From: Euonymus europaeus
Lineage: Eukaryota; Streptophyta; Magnoliopsida; Celastrales; Celastraceae
Length of the DNA: 64,000 nucleotides
NCBI GenBank assembly: GCA_963580455.1
Contig: OY756958.1
Location: forward strand, 27,726,501 to 27,790,500
Direction of reading: 5' to 3'
Positions 13,862 through 26,092 of the stretch are shown here, piece after piece. The notes beneath the pieces are model-generated. The model saw nothing but the letters and a program-made list of their open reading frames with translations. It was not told the origin of the DNA and searched no databases. Position numbers and translations under genes: made by a program. Position 1 is the stretch's first letter. Every line of letters begins with the position of its first letter.

Positions 13862-15156
13862 CAACACTTGAACAACAAACCATTTTGAAGCAGGAATTTG
13901 GTTGTGAAAAGCTCAAAATCCGCACTAAGAAAAATGACCCAGCTGTGCACCATTCCATTTTGCGGTGTTTCCTTGGTTGTGTACCGTCTCGTGTTTTTTT
14001 TGCAGTTGTGATTTAGTTGAAATAATAGCATTTTTGGTCTTATATTTGATGTGTGGATATGTATTTTAATATTCTTTTGTATTAGAGGCATTTTTTGGCT
14101 GCTGGTAGATAGGAATCTGATGACTTTGTTTATCAGAACTAGTTCATTCTTTTCTTACCAGGATTGGCCCAAGTATAACATATAAACTTAATTCCAACCT
14201 AAAGCTCCAATATTATCTTGTTTGGTTTTTGTTTGTTTGTTTGTTTGCTTGTTTCTTAAGCATCGTCGTTGGAGTTGAATGGTAAAGACATATTTTTGAA
14301 ACAAATAGTAGCATTTTTTTAAAAAAGAAAATGCAGAATTACATTCGATTCTTTTTGTTTCTTTTTCCATTTTGTATACATATTCGATTCAATATTTGTA
14401 GTAGCTTTTTGAATTATGGTTGCTTATATAATTTTTGTGACTTCAAATCAATCTTTTTCTTTTTCTTGATAAAGAAATTTAAGACCATCAATTTTTTTTA
14501 TCTTCTGAAAAGATAATTATGTTACACTAGGAAAACTAAAAAATAAAAGTTGTGATATTTATATTGGAGAGATTCATTTCATTTGTGATAAGAGCACATG
14601 AAATGTAATTGTCTGTTTTTGTTAGGGAGGAGATAATTTATGAGATAGTGTGTTTTTGATGATATAATTGTACTAAAATATGTTTAATTGGCTTGACTTT
14701 TGTTTAATAGAGATTATCAATATTTAGTTAGAAATAATACGAAGGCTAACGATATTGTTGACCTTATTAATATGAAAAAGAAATTTTTTTGAGAGATTTA
14801 TATTTTATTAATATCATTATATTAATAAACATATTTTGATGATGAGAATAAGTATATATATATATATATATTTTTTTTTTGTGTAGTAGAGAGAACCAAT
14901 TTAATTTTTTTTTAGGGCTATGTGCATGTTTAGCCCGTATCCTTACTTCACTAATCAAATATTGTAGTGATAATTAATTAATACATATTAAAGTCAGTGC
15001 CCTGAATAGCTGTAATCGAGTAAGGTCAGTTTCACCATTATCGTGTCTGAGCGCAATTGAAATTAAGGAGGAAAGCCAATCCACCGAACTTTGTTTTACT
15101 CCGCCATTGATCTTTCACTCTATTTCGATCTAAAACGTCTAAGTCTTTGTATTCTG
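13862..15156. other. intergenic, clathrin 3' UTR and ALG11 5' flank
   Basis: The first 200-300 bases are the likely clathrin 3' UTR. The rest is very AT-rich, with poly-A/T tracts and a TA run near 14,851-14,870. No gene is recognised. The last 100 bases before 15,157 are the likely ALG11 leader. Confidence 0.5.
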
Positions 15157-18100
15157 ATGGGAAATGAGGCTCTCCTATGGATTACAATCACACCTTTGTT
15201 GGTCTGGATCCTGACCTTCGTTTCACACATCATGAATTGCAGAAGAAACAGGAAGAGAGCAGTTGGCTTCTTCCATCCCTACACCAACGACGGTGGGGGT
15301 GGAGAGAGGGTGTTGTGGTGCACCGTGAAAGCCATTCAAGAAGAGAGACCGGATCTTGACATTGTTGTCTACACCGGCGATCTTGATGCCTCTCCACTGA
15401 GCCTAATCACTCGGGCAAACGATCGCTTCGGGGTCAGGCTCCTTACCCCGCCGATGGTAGTGCCTTCACTCTGTGTGTGTGTGTGTGGTCCTTCCTAGGG
15501 GCTCCCTTCTTACGCGTATGTAACACTGGTTATGTGCTACATCTTCTGTTCGGTTTTAGCCTCGTTGGTTTTGGGATTATATTTTATTGTTGTAGGGGGA
15601 AATTGTGATGGTTTATTGGCTTGGTTTTGTTTGTTTCATGCATAGATAGAGTTCTAGCAGATGACCAAGTTAAACTGACTAAGCAGGTGTAGATGTACGT
15701 ATTAGAGTCTAGTTCAAGTATTGTAGGGGTATTACTTGAAATAATCGTTCCTTATTAAATGAAACTGAATGAAGATTTTTTTTCATGTGGACTTGGTGAA
15801 TTGATTGAGTTGGTCTGTGCTGTACGATTTTTCTCCCACTTTCAGGTGGTGGGAGGTGATTCAGACTTCAGAGTTAATAGAGGAGTTAGGTTTCAAAGAA
15901 AACTGAAAACTTCCTCCTCTATTTTTTATTCTAAGTGGTTATACATTTGAATTGGAATTATTTGTTTTATACCGTAAATCATTAACGATTGTCATCATAG
16001 GACATTGCTTAGATGTTTAGAATTTTAAGGCATATACTCAACTTGGTGGTCCCCAAGTTCGAGTCCCCGGCCCCGCTTACTTAATATAGAAATGTATTCA
16101 ATTTCTTCATATTTGAGATAGTTTCAGAGGACATGCAATATTTGAGAATCAATTATGAAAAATGTCCATGTACTATTTTCAGCTCGGTCTGGGCTTTCGC
16201 TGATTTGGAGAAGAAATCATGACATGCTCTGGAAAATTTCAGTGAATATCAAGTAGTAAGTTTAGTGGCTTGAACTTCAATCCTCATCAAAGTGTAATAG
16301 AAAATAAATGAGACAAGGACTTTGTTTTTCTGATAACAGATAAATTATAATTCCAAAATTGATAGTGGATAATTAGATATGTAATACCAGCCACCAGTGC
16401 CAACTCATCTCTAGTTGCAGTGTTGCACCTTTTTTTGTCTTTGAATTTTACGTTACCTAAATATTGAAAAGATTATGGAAGCAGTAATTGAGGATTTCTA
16501 TATCTACTTCATATTTTTCAGTAGTGATACTGCTTCATTAAGTCATTCTGTTGTCTAAACCTTTCAGATGACAATTTTTTGATGATGAAAAAGTTAGTAT
16601 ATTAACCAACATTATGGCGATTGTAAAATGGCACTACTAATTTCCTGTGTCAACATTTTTTGTGGGATTTCATGGTCTTTTTATTTTGTCTAGGAGCTAA
16701 ATAATTGGTAAAATCTTAATATGTTGGTTTTCCTTTTATTTCTCTGTTCTTGTTCATGTTATGTAGATTTCTCAAATCTTCAGGTGGTGCATCTATATAA
16801 AAGAAAATGGATTGAAGAAACTACATATCCTCATTTCACCATGATTGGCCAAAGCTTGGGTTCAGTCTATCTTTCATGGGAAGCTTTATGCAACCTTACA
16901 CCTCTATATTACTTTGATACTAGCGGATATGCTTTCACATATCCAATTGCTCGGGTATTTGGATGCAAAGTTATATGTTACACTCATTACCCTACAATCA
17001 GTTTAGACATGATTTCTCGTGTTCGTGAAAGGAGCTCAACGTACAACAACAACGCCTTAATCGCTCAAAGGTTTGATATCAGTAACTCAGCCATGCTTCA
17101 TTTTGGTTGCGTCTTCTTAAGAATGAGTCTGTTAAGTCACACACTCTAGAGAAAATAAAATAAACAGTATTTTTTTTAATAATTGGGGGGATATTTTACT
17201 GGAAGGTGGATTTGTTGAATTAAGTTCTAGCTTCTATGGAATTTAACACTATGCACAATTGTTCATGCTAGGGGCCTAGTCCCTACTCCCTAGAGCTTAC
17301 CAAGGGAACTCAATTCTGGCTTCAAAAGTTTTTTAGCTGTATTAATTCACATGTTTTTCTGTCAAGACATTGGCATTTCATTCGCAACTGAATTTGGTTC
17401 CCTTCCCATCTTAGTCCTTCCCTTTCCTGACCCTCCGTACCCTTGAAACACACGGTCAGGGAATTATACGTATATGGTTGATCAAGTTTGGTGAAAGAAA
17501 CTGTGTGGTCTTGTTTATTCTCTTTTGGTTTTATAAACACCATTTATAGATATTTTATATGATGCGACCTTGAATAGAATTTGGCTACGTATTTCCTGTT
17601 ATAGTGTTATCTTATGTGGGATCTAACAGATATCTTCTTTTCGGCAGCATTTGGCTATCAAGTTTTAAAATCATTTACTATACATGCTTTAGCTGGATGT
17701 ATGGATTTGTGGGATCTTGTGCCCACCTAGCTATGGTGAATTCTTCATGGACGCATTCTCATATTGAAAAGCTTTGGAGAATTCCTGACCGAATAAAAAG
17801 AGTTTATCCTCCTTGTGATACATCTGGGCTTCAGGTTTGCTATCTTTTGTTTATTTCAAGCAAACTAACTGGTAGTTTTCTGAAAAGTTTTTGTTACCTT
17901 ACCAATTAGGCTCTCTAGTCTCTCTCCCTATGTTTGTCTAGTGTAGCTAGGCTGGCTTATAAGTTATGTCTTTTTTAGTTGGTGAAATCATAGATCTTTA
18001 ATTGGTTTTGTCTTCTCTTTCGTATATTTAATATTGATTCTACTTAAGCAGGTAGCAGAGTTTTTTCCTCCCTGCAACTTGATTTGTCTGTAGTATTCTG

Positions 18101-19759
18101 GAAGTCTTGAGTTTTTAACTGGTTGCATTCCAAACAGGCTCTTCCTTTGGAAAGACCAGTCGACCCCCTGATTATTGTATCTGTTGCTCAATTTCGTCCT
18201 GAGAAGGTGGGCATACTTGAGTAAATCTTATGAGCTCAAGGTACTACTATTTTAGTGGCTCAATTCTTGGGCCTTTGTGAGTTATATTGTTTCTTTTTAA
18301 CTTGATTATTGTTTCAGGCACATGCTGTTCAACTTGAGGCCTTTTCAATTGCCATTCAGAAGTTAGCTACTGACTTCCCCAGGCCAAAGCTCCAGTTTGT
18401 AGGCAGTTGCCGGAATAAATCAGATGAGGAGAGAATGCAGAATTTGAAAGACAGAGCCATTGAACTGAAGGTGGATGGAGATGTGGAATTCTTTAAGAAT
18501 GTGATGTATAGGTACCAGTCACTCTATTTATGATGTATAATTCATTTAATATTATTCAAAGTTCTATACTTTTTAGCATTTTATATGCGAGGCATATCGT
18601 ATCATTCGTATGTCAACTTCTGTGGCTCCTTGATCATTTTATCTTACTTTACGGGCTAATGGTGTACAAAGATAATCAAATTGGTCAGATTTTGCCGCGT
18701 AGTGTATTTCATAGTAATTTTCAGATCGATCTTTGAGCTTGCTATGCTTAGTCAAAGATTGCAATGGCTAGTGCTTGTTTGTTACCTAATTGTGCAAATC
18801 TAGCATAAATTGCCTCATTAATTGCCAATTCCTTGTTGGCAGAAAAGTGAGCCATATCATGATTGTTGGGCTATATCCATGCCACAAATGGCCTATTTTG
18901 GTATGTGGGTTGCAGATCTGTGTCTTGAATGAGTTAGTTTTTTGTAAGGTATGTATATACTTCTTGTCTATCCCGACCCCACCCACTGCGGGAGTCTTTT
19001 GCACTGAGTTTTTTTATTCATATTTCATATATATTGAGGTTGCCAACTCTGTAGAATCGTTAGATTTATGAAAGTCGACACCTTTTGCCATAATTCTGTC
19101 TTTGCGATGTTGCTATACATTGCAGTGTTGTTTTTATCACCTATTATGTAACAATCAACTTCATAGTGGTGACATTTTTTCCTCGGATGTTATTGTGCAA
19201 AAATTGCCGTGGAATATTATTGGTCTCGACCCTAGACTCTATTTTTGCTAGTGAAAGAAGTATATGAAACAAATTTTATTTTTTTTGCTTTCGTTGCTAA
19301 ATTCTTGCAATTTTGCAGGGACTTGGTGAAACTTTTGGGAGGTGCAGTTGCAGGAATCCATTCCATGGTTGATGAGCATTTTGGCATAAGTGTTGTAGAG
19401 TATATGGCTGCTGGTGCTATACCAATTGGTGGGCAGATCAAATTACTTTGTATTTCATTCAGAAAGATATTCCCGCATCTGGTTTCGCTCAATTTTCACT
19501 CTATCCCTTTGCAGCTCATAACTCTGCAGGACCGAAATTGGACATTGTTCAAGAAGAAGATGGACAGCAAACAGGATTTCTTTCCTCCACAATAGAGGAG
19601 TATGCAGATGCCATCTTGAAAATAGTAAGGATGCCAGAAACTGAGAGGATGAAGATAGCTGCTGCTGCACGGACAAGAGCCAGCAGGTTTTCAGAGCAGA
19701 GATTTTATGAAGATCTAAAAGCAGCAATCAGACCAATTATGGGTCTGACATCCTCTTGA
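15157..19759 (+). CDS. ALG11: ALG11 GDP-Man:Man3GlcNAc2-PP-dolichol alpha-1,2-mannosyltransferase, complete
   Basis: ALG11 adds the fourth and fifth mannoses to the dolichol-linked N-glycan precursor on the cytosolic face of the ER. Coding exons: 15157-15456, 16784-17070, 17648-17834, 18138-18206, 18318-18511, 19319-19428, 19515-19759 (463 aa, the usual family length). A hydrophobic N-terminal anchor spans about residues 5-26. It is followed by [18 protein letters not shown], the glycine-rich start of the GT4-type fold typical of ALG11. The C-terminal domain has EHFGISVVE, the EX7E motif of retaining GT4 glycosyltransferases, then GPKLDIV. All seven exons join in phase with GT-AG borders. The ATG at 15157 gives the expected short lumenal end and anchor. 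Intron 6 is only 86 bp. The Arabidopsis orthologue is known as LEW3. Confidence 0.96.
16030..16095 (+). repeat. possible tRNA-derived SINE fragment in ALG11 intron 1
   Basis: The word CAAGTTCGAGTCCCCGG (16054-16070) resembles a pol III B box (GTTCGANNCC) followed by the sequence usual after it in plant SINEs. A weak A-box-like stretch (CTCAACTTGGTGG) lies just upstream. No poly-A tail or target duplication is clear, so this may be only a short remnant. Confidence 0.3.
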
Positions 19760-20426
19760 TGAACTGGAAACCTTGTATACATCTTATTTTCCTTTTTCCT
19801 TGTGGATCCACTTTAAACAAGTAACTGGAAAGGTAGAGATAGATTAGGGTTTGTTGTGTGTAGAACTTTCATCTGGACAGTAAATTTAGCTATTTCTTAA
19901 CATTCTTTCTGCAGTTTTTGGCAGCACGCCTAGCATCCTCTTTCTACAAACAATCAATGCATCCTTGTCACTGTTTTCACAGTACTTCACTTTCTTTGAA
20001 CATTTAATTCAGTATTAATATTTTAAAATAGTTGGTTACATTTAGTTCGAAAATTCGGTGAGTTTGAAAAATGTTCACCCTGAATTTTCAATGAATTTAA
20101 AAGTTCCTTAGTGCTACAAGGTAAAAAATAATAATAACAAAATGAAAAATCAATAAAAGAGTGTAATTTATTTAATATTTCTTTAAATTATAGGTCAATT
20201 TTCTTTATTTTTTAAGGTTTTCCTGATTTATTCGTTGCACGCGCCTGCGAAAGACAGTGGTGGTGGCAAATGACAATACCTCATCTCTTCCAATCCATGT
20301 TACACACACTTCATGGCCACAGGCCTTGAAATCACGCCAACACTTTACAGAGAAGGAAAAAAAGACGGACCGGGAGAAACTCTGTCGCCTCACCGTCTAT
20401 GGTTGGGCCTTAAACGACAACCCAAG
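19760..20426. other. intergenic between ALG11 and the plastid-protein gene
   Basis: ALG11 3' UTR followed by AT-rich DNA. An ATG at 20313 is in frame with the next gene's chosen start at 20427 and could be an alternative upstream start (38 more residues). The added residues look unlike a targeting peptide, so I treat them as leader. Confidence 0.45.
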
Positions 20427-22289
20427 ATGGCCGTTTCTCTGAATTCAGTAGTTGGCTTCAACCCAAAGGTAATACTCACCTCTTTCTCTCGCACATTTCA
20501 TGCTTTTGGGTCACCTATTCTGACATCTAAACATTGCCTGATTTGTTTTCAAGCGTTTTATTGCGATTTTCATCCACATCTGAGTTGGATTTCTGTTAAA
20601 ATTAATTGTTTTGGTAGAATTCTGGTTGTTTTCCAGTTGATTTTGAGGTCTACGCGTTTGGAATAAGCACTAGTTTGTTGTTTGACTCTTGATGATCTGG
20701 TTGGTTGGTTAACATAAACTAGGTTACATAATCTATCAGAAAATTAAAGGAATCTGAGTTTGAGAATTGGGAGTTGGGACAGTTCGACTCTTGACGAAAA
20801 TAGCGGAAGTGAAGGAAAACATGCTGAATAGGGCTTCGAATTTACTCAAATTAAGCTGTATCAAGAAGTTCATTGCAGTTTACTCCAAATTGCTGAGCTC
20901 TTTTTCAATCAATAACCGAAGACTATATAGTCTACAAACACTTTTGCAATTAATTTGGAAGCTCTTCTTTTGGGTATTGAAACTTAATTAGTTTGCTTTT
21001 AAAACTTCACGGATGGATTACAATCAAGCGACTAGTGAAACATGCTATTTTCCGATTCTTGGATTATGTCGTCTCTCTCAATGAAATTCATGGCTTTCTT
21101 GCCTGCTCTTTTATCAATTGATTCTGCTTATAGCTAGCGCTTTGCAATCATAGATGGAATTCGTCCAAAATTGGTCTTTTCCTATGCTTCTAAATGTTAT
21201 TGTTCTGAAGTTTGGCAATAGGAAAGTTATTTTCAAACTTGTATGAGAACCATGAGAATAACAAAGGGTTGCTTCTGAAATTCATTTTGGTTCACGGTTC
21301 CCTTTGCTGACATGCATTTTGCCAGTAATTCAGTTCATTATCTAGTTAACTTGCTAAGGGACCCCTTTTGGTTTGTGATAGTAGTGAAACTCGAGCTCAA
21401 TTAGAATTTCATTAACTTTTTCTTGAAATGAATCTATGTCCCTGTTCATAATATTAAGCCATGGAAATCTGTATTAAATACCTAATCTTATATGATGCGG
21501 CCAAATCATGGTGTTGGTTGTGACCCATGATTATCTTACTGAAGTGTGTTTCTGTTGAAGTTGCAAGCTAGGCACCAGAATGCGTCAATGCCTTATGTGG
21601 GATTTTTGGCACCAAAGGCAGTTCAATTTACATCTCCCTTCATAATGTTTGGTTCACGGAATTTTATGAAGGAAAATAAGTGGGGATTATGCCTCTCAAT
21701 TGCAAATAGTGATCAGCTTGCATCAGACACGAGTGATAAGGGTAGTGGAAATTCTGGAACATCACTATCTGATAATCAGTTTTCAGCACCAAACGCCCCC
21801 TCATCGGATTCTCCAGGAGATTATGATGAGTTTGAAAATACAGAAGATGCTAAATCAATGTCTCAAGTATCTGGGAATGCTAATGGTTCAGTCCTTTCTT
21901 CACCTATGAAGCAGGAGACACCATTGTCTCCCAACTTGCAATCTACACCAAAAAGAGCGTCTCTAACAGCAAGAGAGAGGCTAAAAGCAGCCCGCGTTCT
22001 GAGTCGTTATACGGATTCAAAGTCATCAAAACCAGAAATGGGTAAGAAATTATTGGATGCTCTGAAAGAAAGTGACAAGGGAAAGAAAAGATCTCGCCTT
22101 CCTGAGGCCCCTACAAACTTGTTTGATGACAGCGACCGGGGCATGCCTAAGCAGGGTCTTACTTTTCAGTTTCCTGGGGGCTCTGATCTCTTCTTCATCG
22201 CCTTTTCTTTTGTCTTTATCAGCACTATAATGTTTGCTACAACTTACATCGTCTGGAAGGTTGGTGCTATCCATTTTAACGAGTACTAG
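20427..22289 (+). CDS. unrecognised, probably plastid-targeted protein with a C-terminal membrane segment
   Basis: Two exons, 20427-20468 and 21561-22289, join in phase (AAG/GTAATA donor, TTGAAG acceptor) to give 256 aa starting MAVSLNSVVGFNPK. I do not recognise the family and assign no function. The N-terminal 60 or so residues are rich in Ser, Asn and Lys with few acidic residues, like a chloroplast transit peptide. Residues about 70-150 are low-complexity and rich in Ser, Asp, Asn and Pro. Next is a basic, probably helical block (SLTARERLKAARVLSRY) that looks conserved. The protein ends with a strong hydrophobic segment (DLFFIAFSFVFISTIMFATT) close to the C terminus. This suggests an organelle protein anchored by its tail, with the basic region as a soluble module. 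The first exon codes only 14 residues, so the start rests on the splice model. Confidence 0.75.
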
Positions 22290-23477
22290 CGTGGTGCTCA
22301 TACCTCATGGAAAATCATAGGCCATTTTAATTCTCTTCGGACTCTCTCTTCTTGGCATGTCTAGGATTTTAAGCTCTTGTACACAACATATATTGTTGAT
22401 TGTAGAATTATTTTTTGCCGATAATTATGCGCAAAGCAGCTGATACAACTTGATGTGGTCATGTAAATGACATCATTTTCATTTCTTTGTTAATTATGTT
22501 GATAAACTTTCATCTACTAGCTCATACTGAATTGTGACAGTAAGATTATTACTTCATGATTTGTGTCGTTGAGCATCTGTGGTAGTAGAACTGAACAACG
22601 TGGGATAATACTCATATTTTTTCCGTTGTTTTCTCCTAATTACCATGTGACCCGTCTGTGTGTTTGGAATACCCATTTGTAATTCTGCAAAATGATGTTG
22701 AATTCTGCACAACTTCCTCATGATTTTTATATGACATCTTCAGAAAGTTACAGCAGCAAATAATGGATGAAAGTGATGAGTAGAAGTCCAAACTGTATAC
22801 ATGAATAGAACAGTAATACAGTACCAGAGGGGTTGATCAGAAGTCGTATCAATCTTTAACTTGTCTTCATGATGAGCTTCTATGTCTGAACGTGAATGTG
22901 AATGGGGCCCTAACTAGTAATGGGTGATTGTAATTGAAGCCGTCCTGTTTCTTTTTCTTGCGTAGGACACTGTGATCTAAATCTCAAAGGATTTATACCA
23001 CCAGATGTGGACAAAAATCGCCACCAAAATGAGCAGCTTCAGAAACACACATCCATCCACTTGAGGTAAAACCCAAGTACATTAAAAGCTGGATTTAAAT
23101 AAAGGCAAACCAAATCAAATCAAATCAAATACCCAGTTAAAATGGTTAAACTTTCGGTTATGTTTATTTTTTAGCTTTAGTAAATGGCCAAATCACTGGA
23201 TCTAATTTGTTTTTTCTTACGACCTCCGATCCCTAGGTGGGCCTTCATGATCTTGAAGATGTCAAGTTGTTGATAAAGTTTTCAAGATAAATTCATTTTG
23301 AACTGACAGCAGTACATTGCTTGACCAATTGAAAATTACTAGATATCACACCAATCATAATCAACATATGGAGATCACACTTGCTAGTGTAGAAACTGTA
23401 GTAGCTCTTGATGCCCCTGATTATAAAGTATACATGGATCCTTTTAACAAGGAGACTATGAAGCTTTTTGTTTGGAC
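22290..23477. other. intergenic upstream of the bHLH gene
   Basis: 3' UTR of the plastid-protein gene, then AT-rich DNA with no recognisable gene. A short CAAAT repeat (AAATCAAATCAAATCAAAT) lies near 23,110-23,130. Confidence 0.45.
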
Positions 23478-24254
23478 ATGGAGGAGAATTGCTACCATTC
23501 TGGGTCTAATTGGGTTCCATGGCCACTCCAACCTCCTCAACTCTCTGCCTCCACAACTAATTCTCCATTTCATGCTACCCCTTCATGGCCAATTCCAATA
23601 CAAGGAACTTCAGAAGATAGAGCTGCGTCTGCTTCAAACAGCCACAGCCAAGCCGAGAAGCGACGAAGAGACCGGATTAATGCACAGCTTGCAACTCTCA
23701 GGAAATTGATTCCCAGATCAGATAAGGTATACCCTCTTCAATTAAACATCAAAGAAGTGTTTTTTCTTGTGATAATTGAATTGGGTCAATTTTGATTTGT
23801 GTAGATGGACAAGGCAGCACTATTAGGCAGAGCGATAGATCATGTGAAGGATCTGAGGAGAGAAGCCTCTGAAATTAGCAAGTCCTTTACAATTCCAACA
23901 GAAGTTGATGAAGTAACAGTCGATTGTGACCTGGATCATGATCAAGAACAAGAACAAGAAAGCATATTCATCAGAGCTTCGGTTTGCTGCGAAGATAGAC
24001 CGGAATTGTTTGAGGAGCTCATTAGAGCCCTCAAAGGACTAAGACTAACCACAGTGAAAGCAGACATTGCTAGTGTTGGTGGGAGAATTAAAAGCATATT
24101 AATACTCTGCAATGAAGGTGGTGGGGAGTGTGTTTCTCCAAGTACTGTCAAGCAGTCTCTGCTTTTAGTACTCAGTAGGATTTCTTCATCATCTATGCCC
24201 TCTTATGGTCACATTAGAAGCAAGAGGCAGAGGTTCTTCTTGCCTTCTTACTAA
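23478..24254 (+). CDS. bHLH transcription factor, bHLH51-like
   Basis: A nuclear basic helix-loop-helix factor of 232 aa from two exons, 23478-23726 and 23805-24254, with the intron inside the bHLH loop/helix 2 region. The basic region SHSQAEKRRRDRIN has the H-x3-E-x3-R pattern that contacts the G-box/E-box. Helix 2 is KMDKAALLGRAIDHVKDLRR (bHLH about residues 55-106). The C-terminal half contains an ACT-like fold region (IFIRASVCCEDRPELFEELI) and ends with IRSKRQRFFLPSY, closely like the end of Arabidopsis bHLH51. The first in-frame ATG is 23478; a TTG two codons earlier is not used. The nearest family members are the bHLH51/bHLH30/bHLH32/bHLH106-107 group. The target genes cannot be told. 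Confidence 0.9.
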
Positions 24255-25303
24255 TCGGATTAGTAACATGTATTAATCATCTTTGGTTCGCTGCCATTTA
24301 TGTTGCTCTAGAATAGGAAATTTTAGAGAAAATCTGGTCTGGAAATTCGAAATTTGAATGTCTCATGCAGATGTTCTGTGATTTATTATGCGAATGCTGT
24401 GCTTGTAGTGTGGTAGGCAGTTGTCTGCTTGGTGTTGGGGATTGATTTTCATATTTGTTAAGTCTTTCGTATTTTAATATACAAATTTCCCATTCCATTC
24501 GAAGATTTGTTGTTATGATCCTAAACTCCAACTTACAAAAACACAAGTTTTTTCATTTGACGTGCAAAATGTTCGTACAGTAGCAACACTGATACGCATA
24601 CACACTGTCATTTTCTCCACAATCTCCGCTTCTTTTCAGCTCAATTTCTTTCAACTGAAAGCCGTTATTACCTTTTTTTATTTGTCTAATTAACTAATTA
24701 ACATACGGTTAATATATTCATTTTCAACATTTTTAATCCGGTAAAGATAATTAAAAAAAAAGAATCCCACAGTTTCTAAATTCTAACTCACTACGCAAAA
24801 CCCGTTATTTCTGTTACCCAAAAATTATATTAATAATCAGAGTAGAAAATAAAATAATAAATGAAGCAGTTGTAACTTCCCACATCACTCACCCACTTCA
24901 AAACAGAATTGTAACAGAAACCCAAAAATAAAAATAAAAAAAAGTGGAAAAATCAATCAACTATGATCCAAGTGATATGGGTGTGGATGAATCTGGGGGG
25001 TCGGATCCTTTTTTTTTTTTTGGCAGAAGTTGATTATCGACGTGTTGAATAAATTCGGATCCAAAATGGATCACACCGTATACGAACCCGTTTTATAGTC
25101 AAAGATAAACGGAAACCAAAGCGCTTGTAACGAGCAAAGTAGTTATGTCAACGTGCCGTTTTACGGTTCACGCCAACAACAACTCCTCCTCTTCTTCTCC
25201 ATAAAACCGTTGCCATTAAGTATTTATATCTACACATCGTATTCAGTATTCGTGTGTGAATTGTGATCGTCTCGTACAAATTCAGTTCATCGTGACGATT
25301 ACA
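24255..25303. other. intergenic, MYB 5' flank
   Basis: bHLH 3' UTR followed by AT-rich sequence. A TATTTATA stretch at 25221-25228, about 80 bases before the MYB start codon, is a plausible TATA element. No gene is seen. Confidence 0.45.
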
Positions 25304-26092
25304 ATGGTGAGGGGGATCAACAGCGGCGATCGAGTCAAGGGCTCGTGGTCCCCAAATGAGGACGCCACGCTGATCAAACTGGTGGAGCAACACGGCCCCA
25401 GGAATTGGTCCATCATAAGCGCGGGAATTCCCGGCCGCTCCGGCAAGTCATGCAGGCTGCGGTGGTGTAACCAGCTGAGTCCCGCGGTGCAGCACCGGCC
25501 GTTTACGCCTGAGGAGGACGCGATCATTGTCCAAGCCCATGCCTTACACGGCAACAAGTGGGCTAGTATAGCCCGACTTCTTCCCGGACGTACGGACAAT
25601 GCTATAAAGAATCACTGGAACTCCACACTGCGTCGGAACCGCAGCGACCGACTTTCCTCCGAGTCTAATTCCGCCATGAAGTGTCCGAGTTTCGAGGTTT
25701 CTGAAGATTCGGAGCCCGAGTCGCGAGTGAAGAGGCAATGCTCACGTGTGTCGTCGACGCCGGAGCTGAATGTTTGCAGCGATGATGCAGTAATTGAGGG
25801 ACCAGAGACGTTATTGACGTTATCACTGCCAGGGGAGATTGTTGTTTCTGTGGAGGAAGAGGAGGAGGCGGCAGGGGAGAATCGTGAGAACAATCAAGAG
25901 GAGCGCGTGATGGAGGAAGGGAAGAGGAGAAACGAAGGGGAAATGGACGAGACTAGTCTGCTAACGATTATGCAACGTATCATAGCAGAAGAGGTGAAAA
26001 GTTACGTTGATAAATTAAGAGCCCAAAATGGGATTGGGCCCATCGTTGAAAACTCGCCCCAAGAAAGCCACGAATCACTCAGGAAGCACTGA
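25304..26092 (+). CDS. R2R3-MYB transcription factor, subgroup 22 (MYB44/70/73/77)-like
   Basis: Intronless, 262 aa. R2 (about residues 11-61) and R3 (about 63-112) carry the regular tryptophans and the [16 protein letters not shown] signature of the MYB44/73 type. R3 ends [16 protein letters not shown]. Downstream, [11 protein letters not shown] matches the subgroup 22 LSLPG motif and also forms an LxLxL EAR-type repression motif. The C-terminal helix [20 protein letters not shown] resembles the end of MYB44. The subgroup's TGLYMSPxSP motif is not seen. [14 protein letters not shown] is closer to the related MYB1/25/109 group, so placement is subgroup 22-like rather than certain. Known members act in ABA, auxin and stress responses. 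The start at 25304 gives [20 protein letters not shown]; an ATT/GTG-type extension upstream is unlikely. Confidence 0.92.
   Translation: MVRGINSGDRVKGSWSPNEDATLIKLVEQHGPRNWSIISAGIPGRSGKSCRLRWCNQLSPAVQHRPFTPEEDAIIVQAHALHGNKWASIARLLPGRTDNAIKNHWNSTLRRNRSDRLSSESNSAMKCPSFEVSEDSEPESRVKRQCSRVSSTPELNVCSDDAVIEGPETLLTLSLPGEIVVSVEEEEEAAGENRENNQEERVMEEGKRRNEGEMDETSLLTIMQRIIAEEVKSYVDKLRAQNGIGPIVENSPQESHESLRKH

Noticed and set aside
23472..23477. TTG-initiated start two codons before the bHLH ATG
   Set aside because: A true ATG follows immediately, and non-ATG starts are rare in plant nuclear genes.
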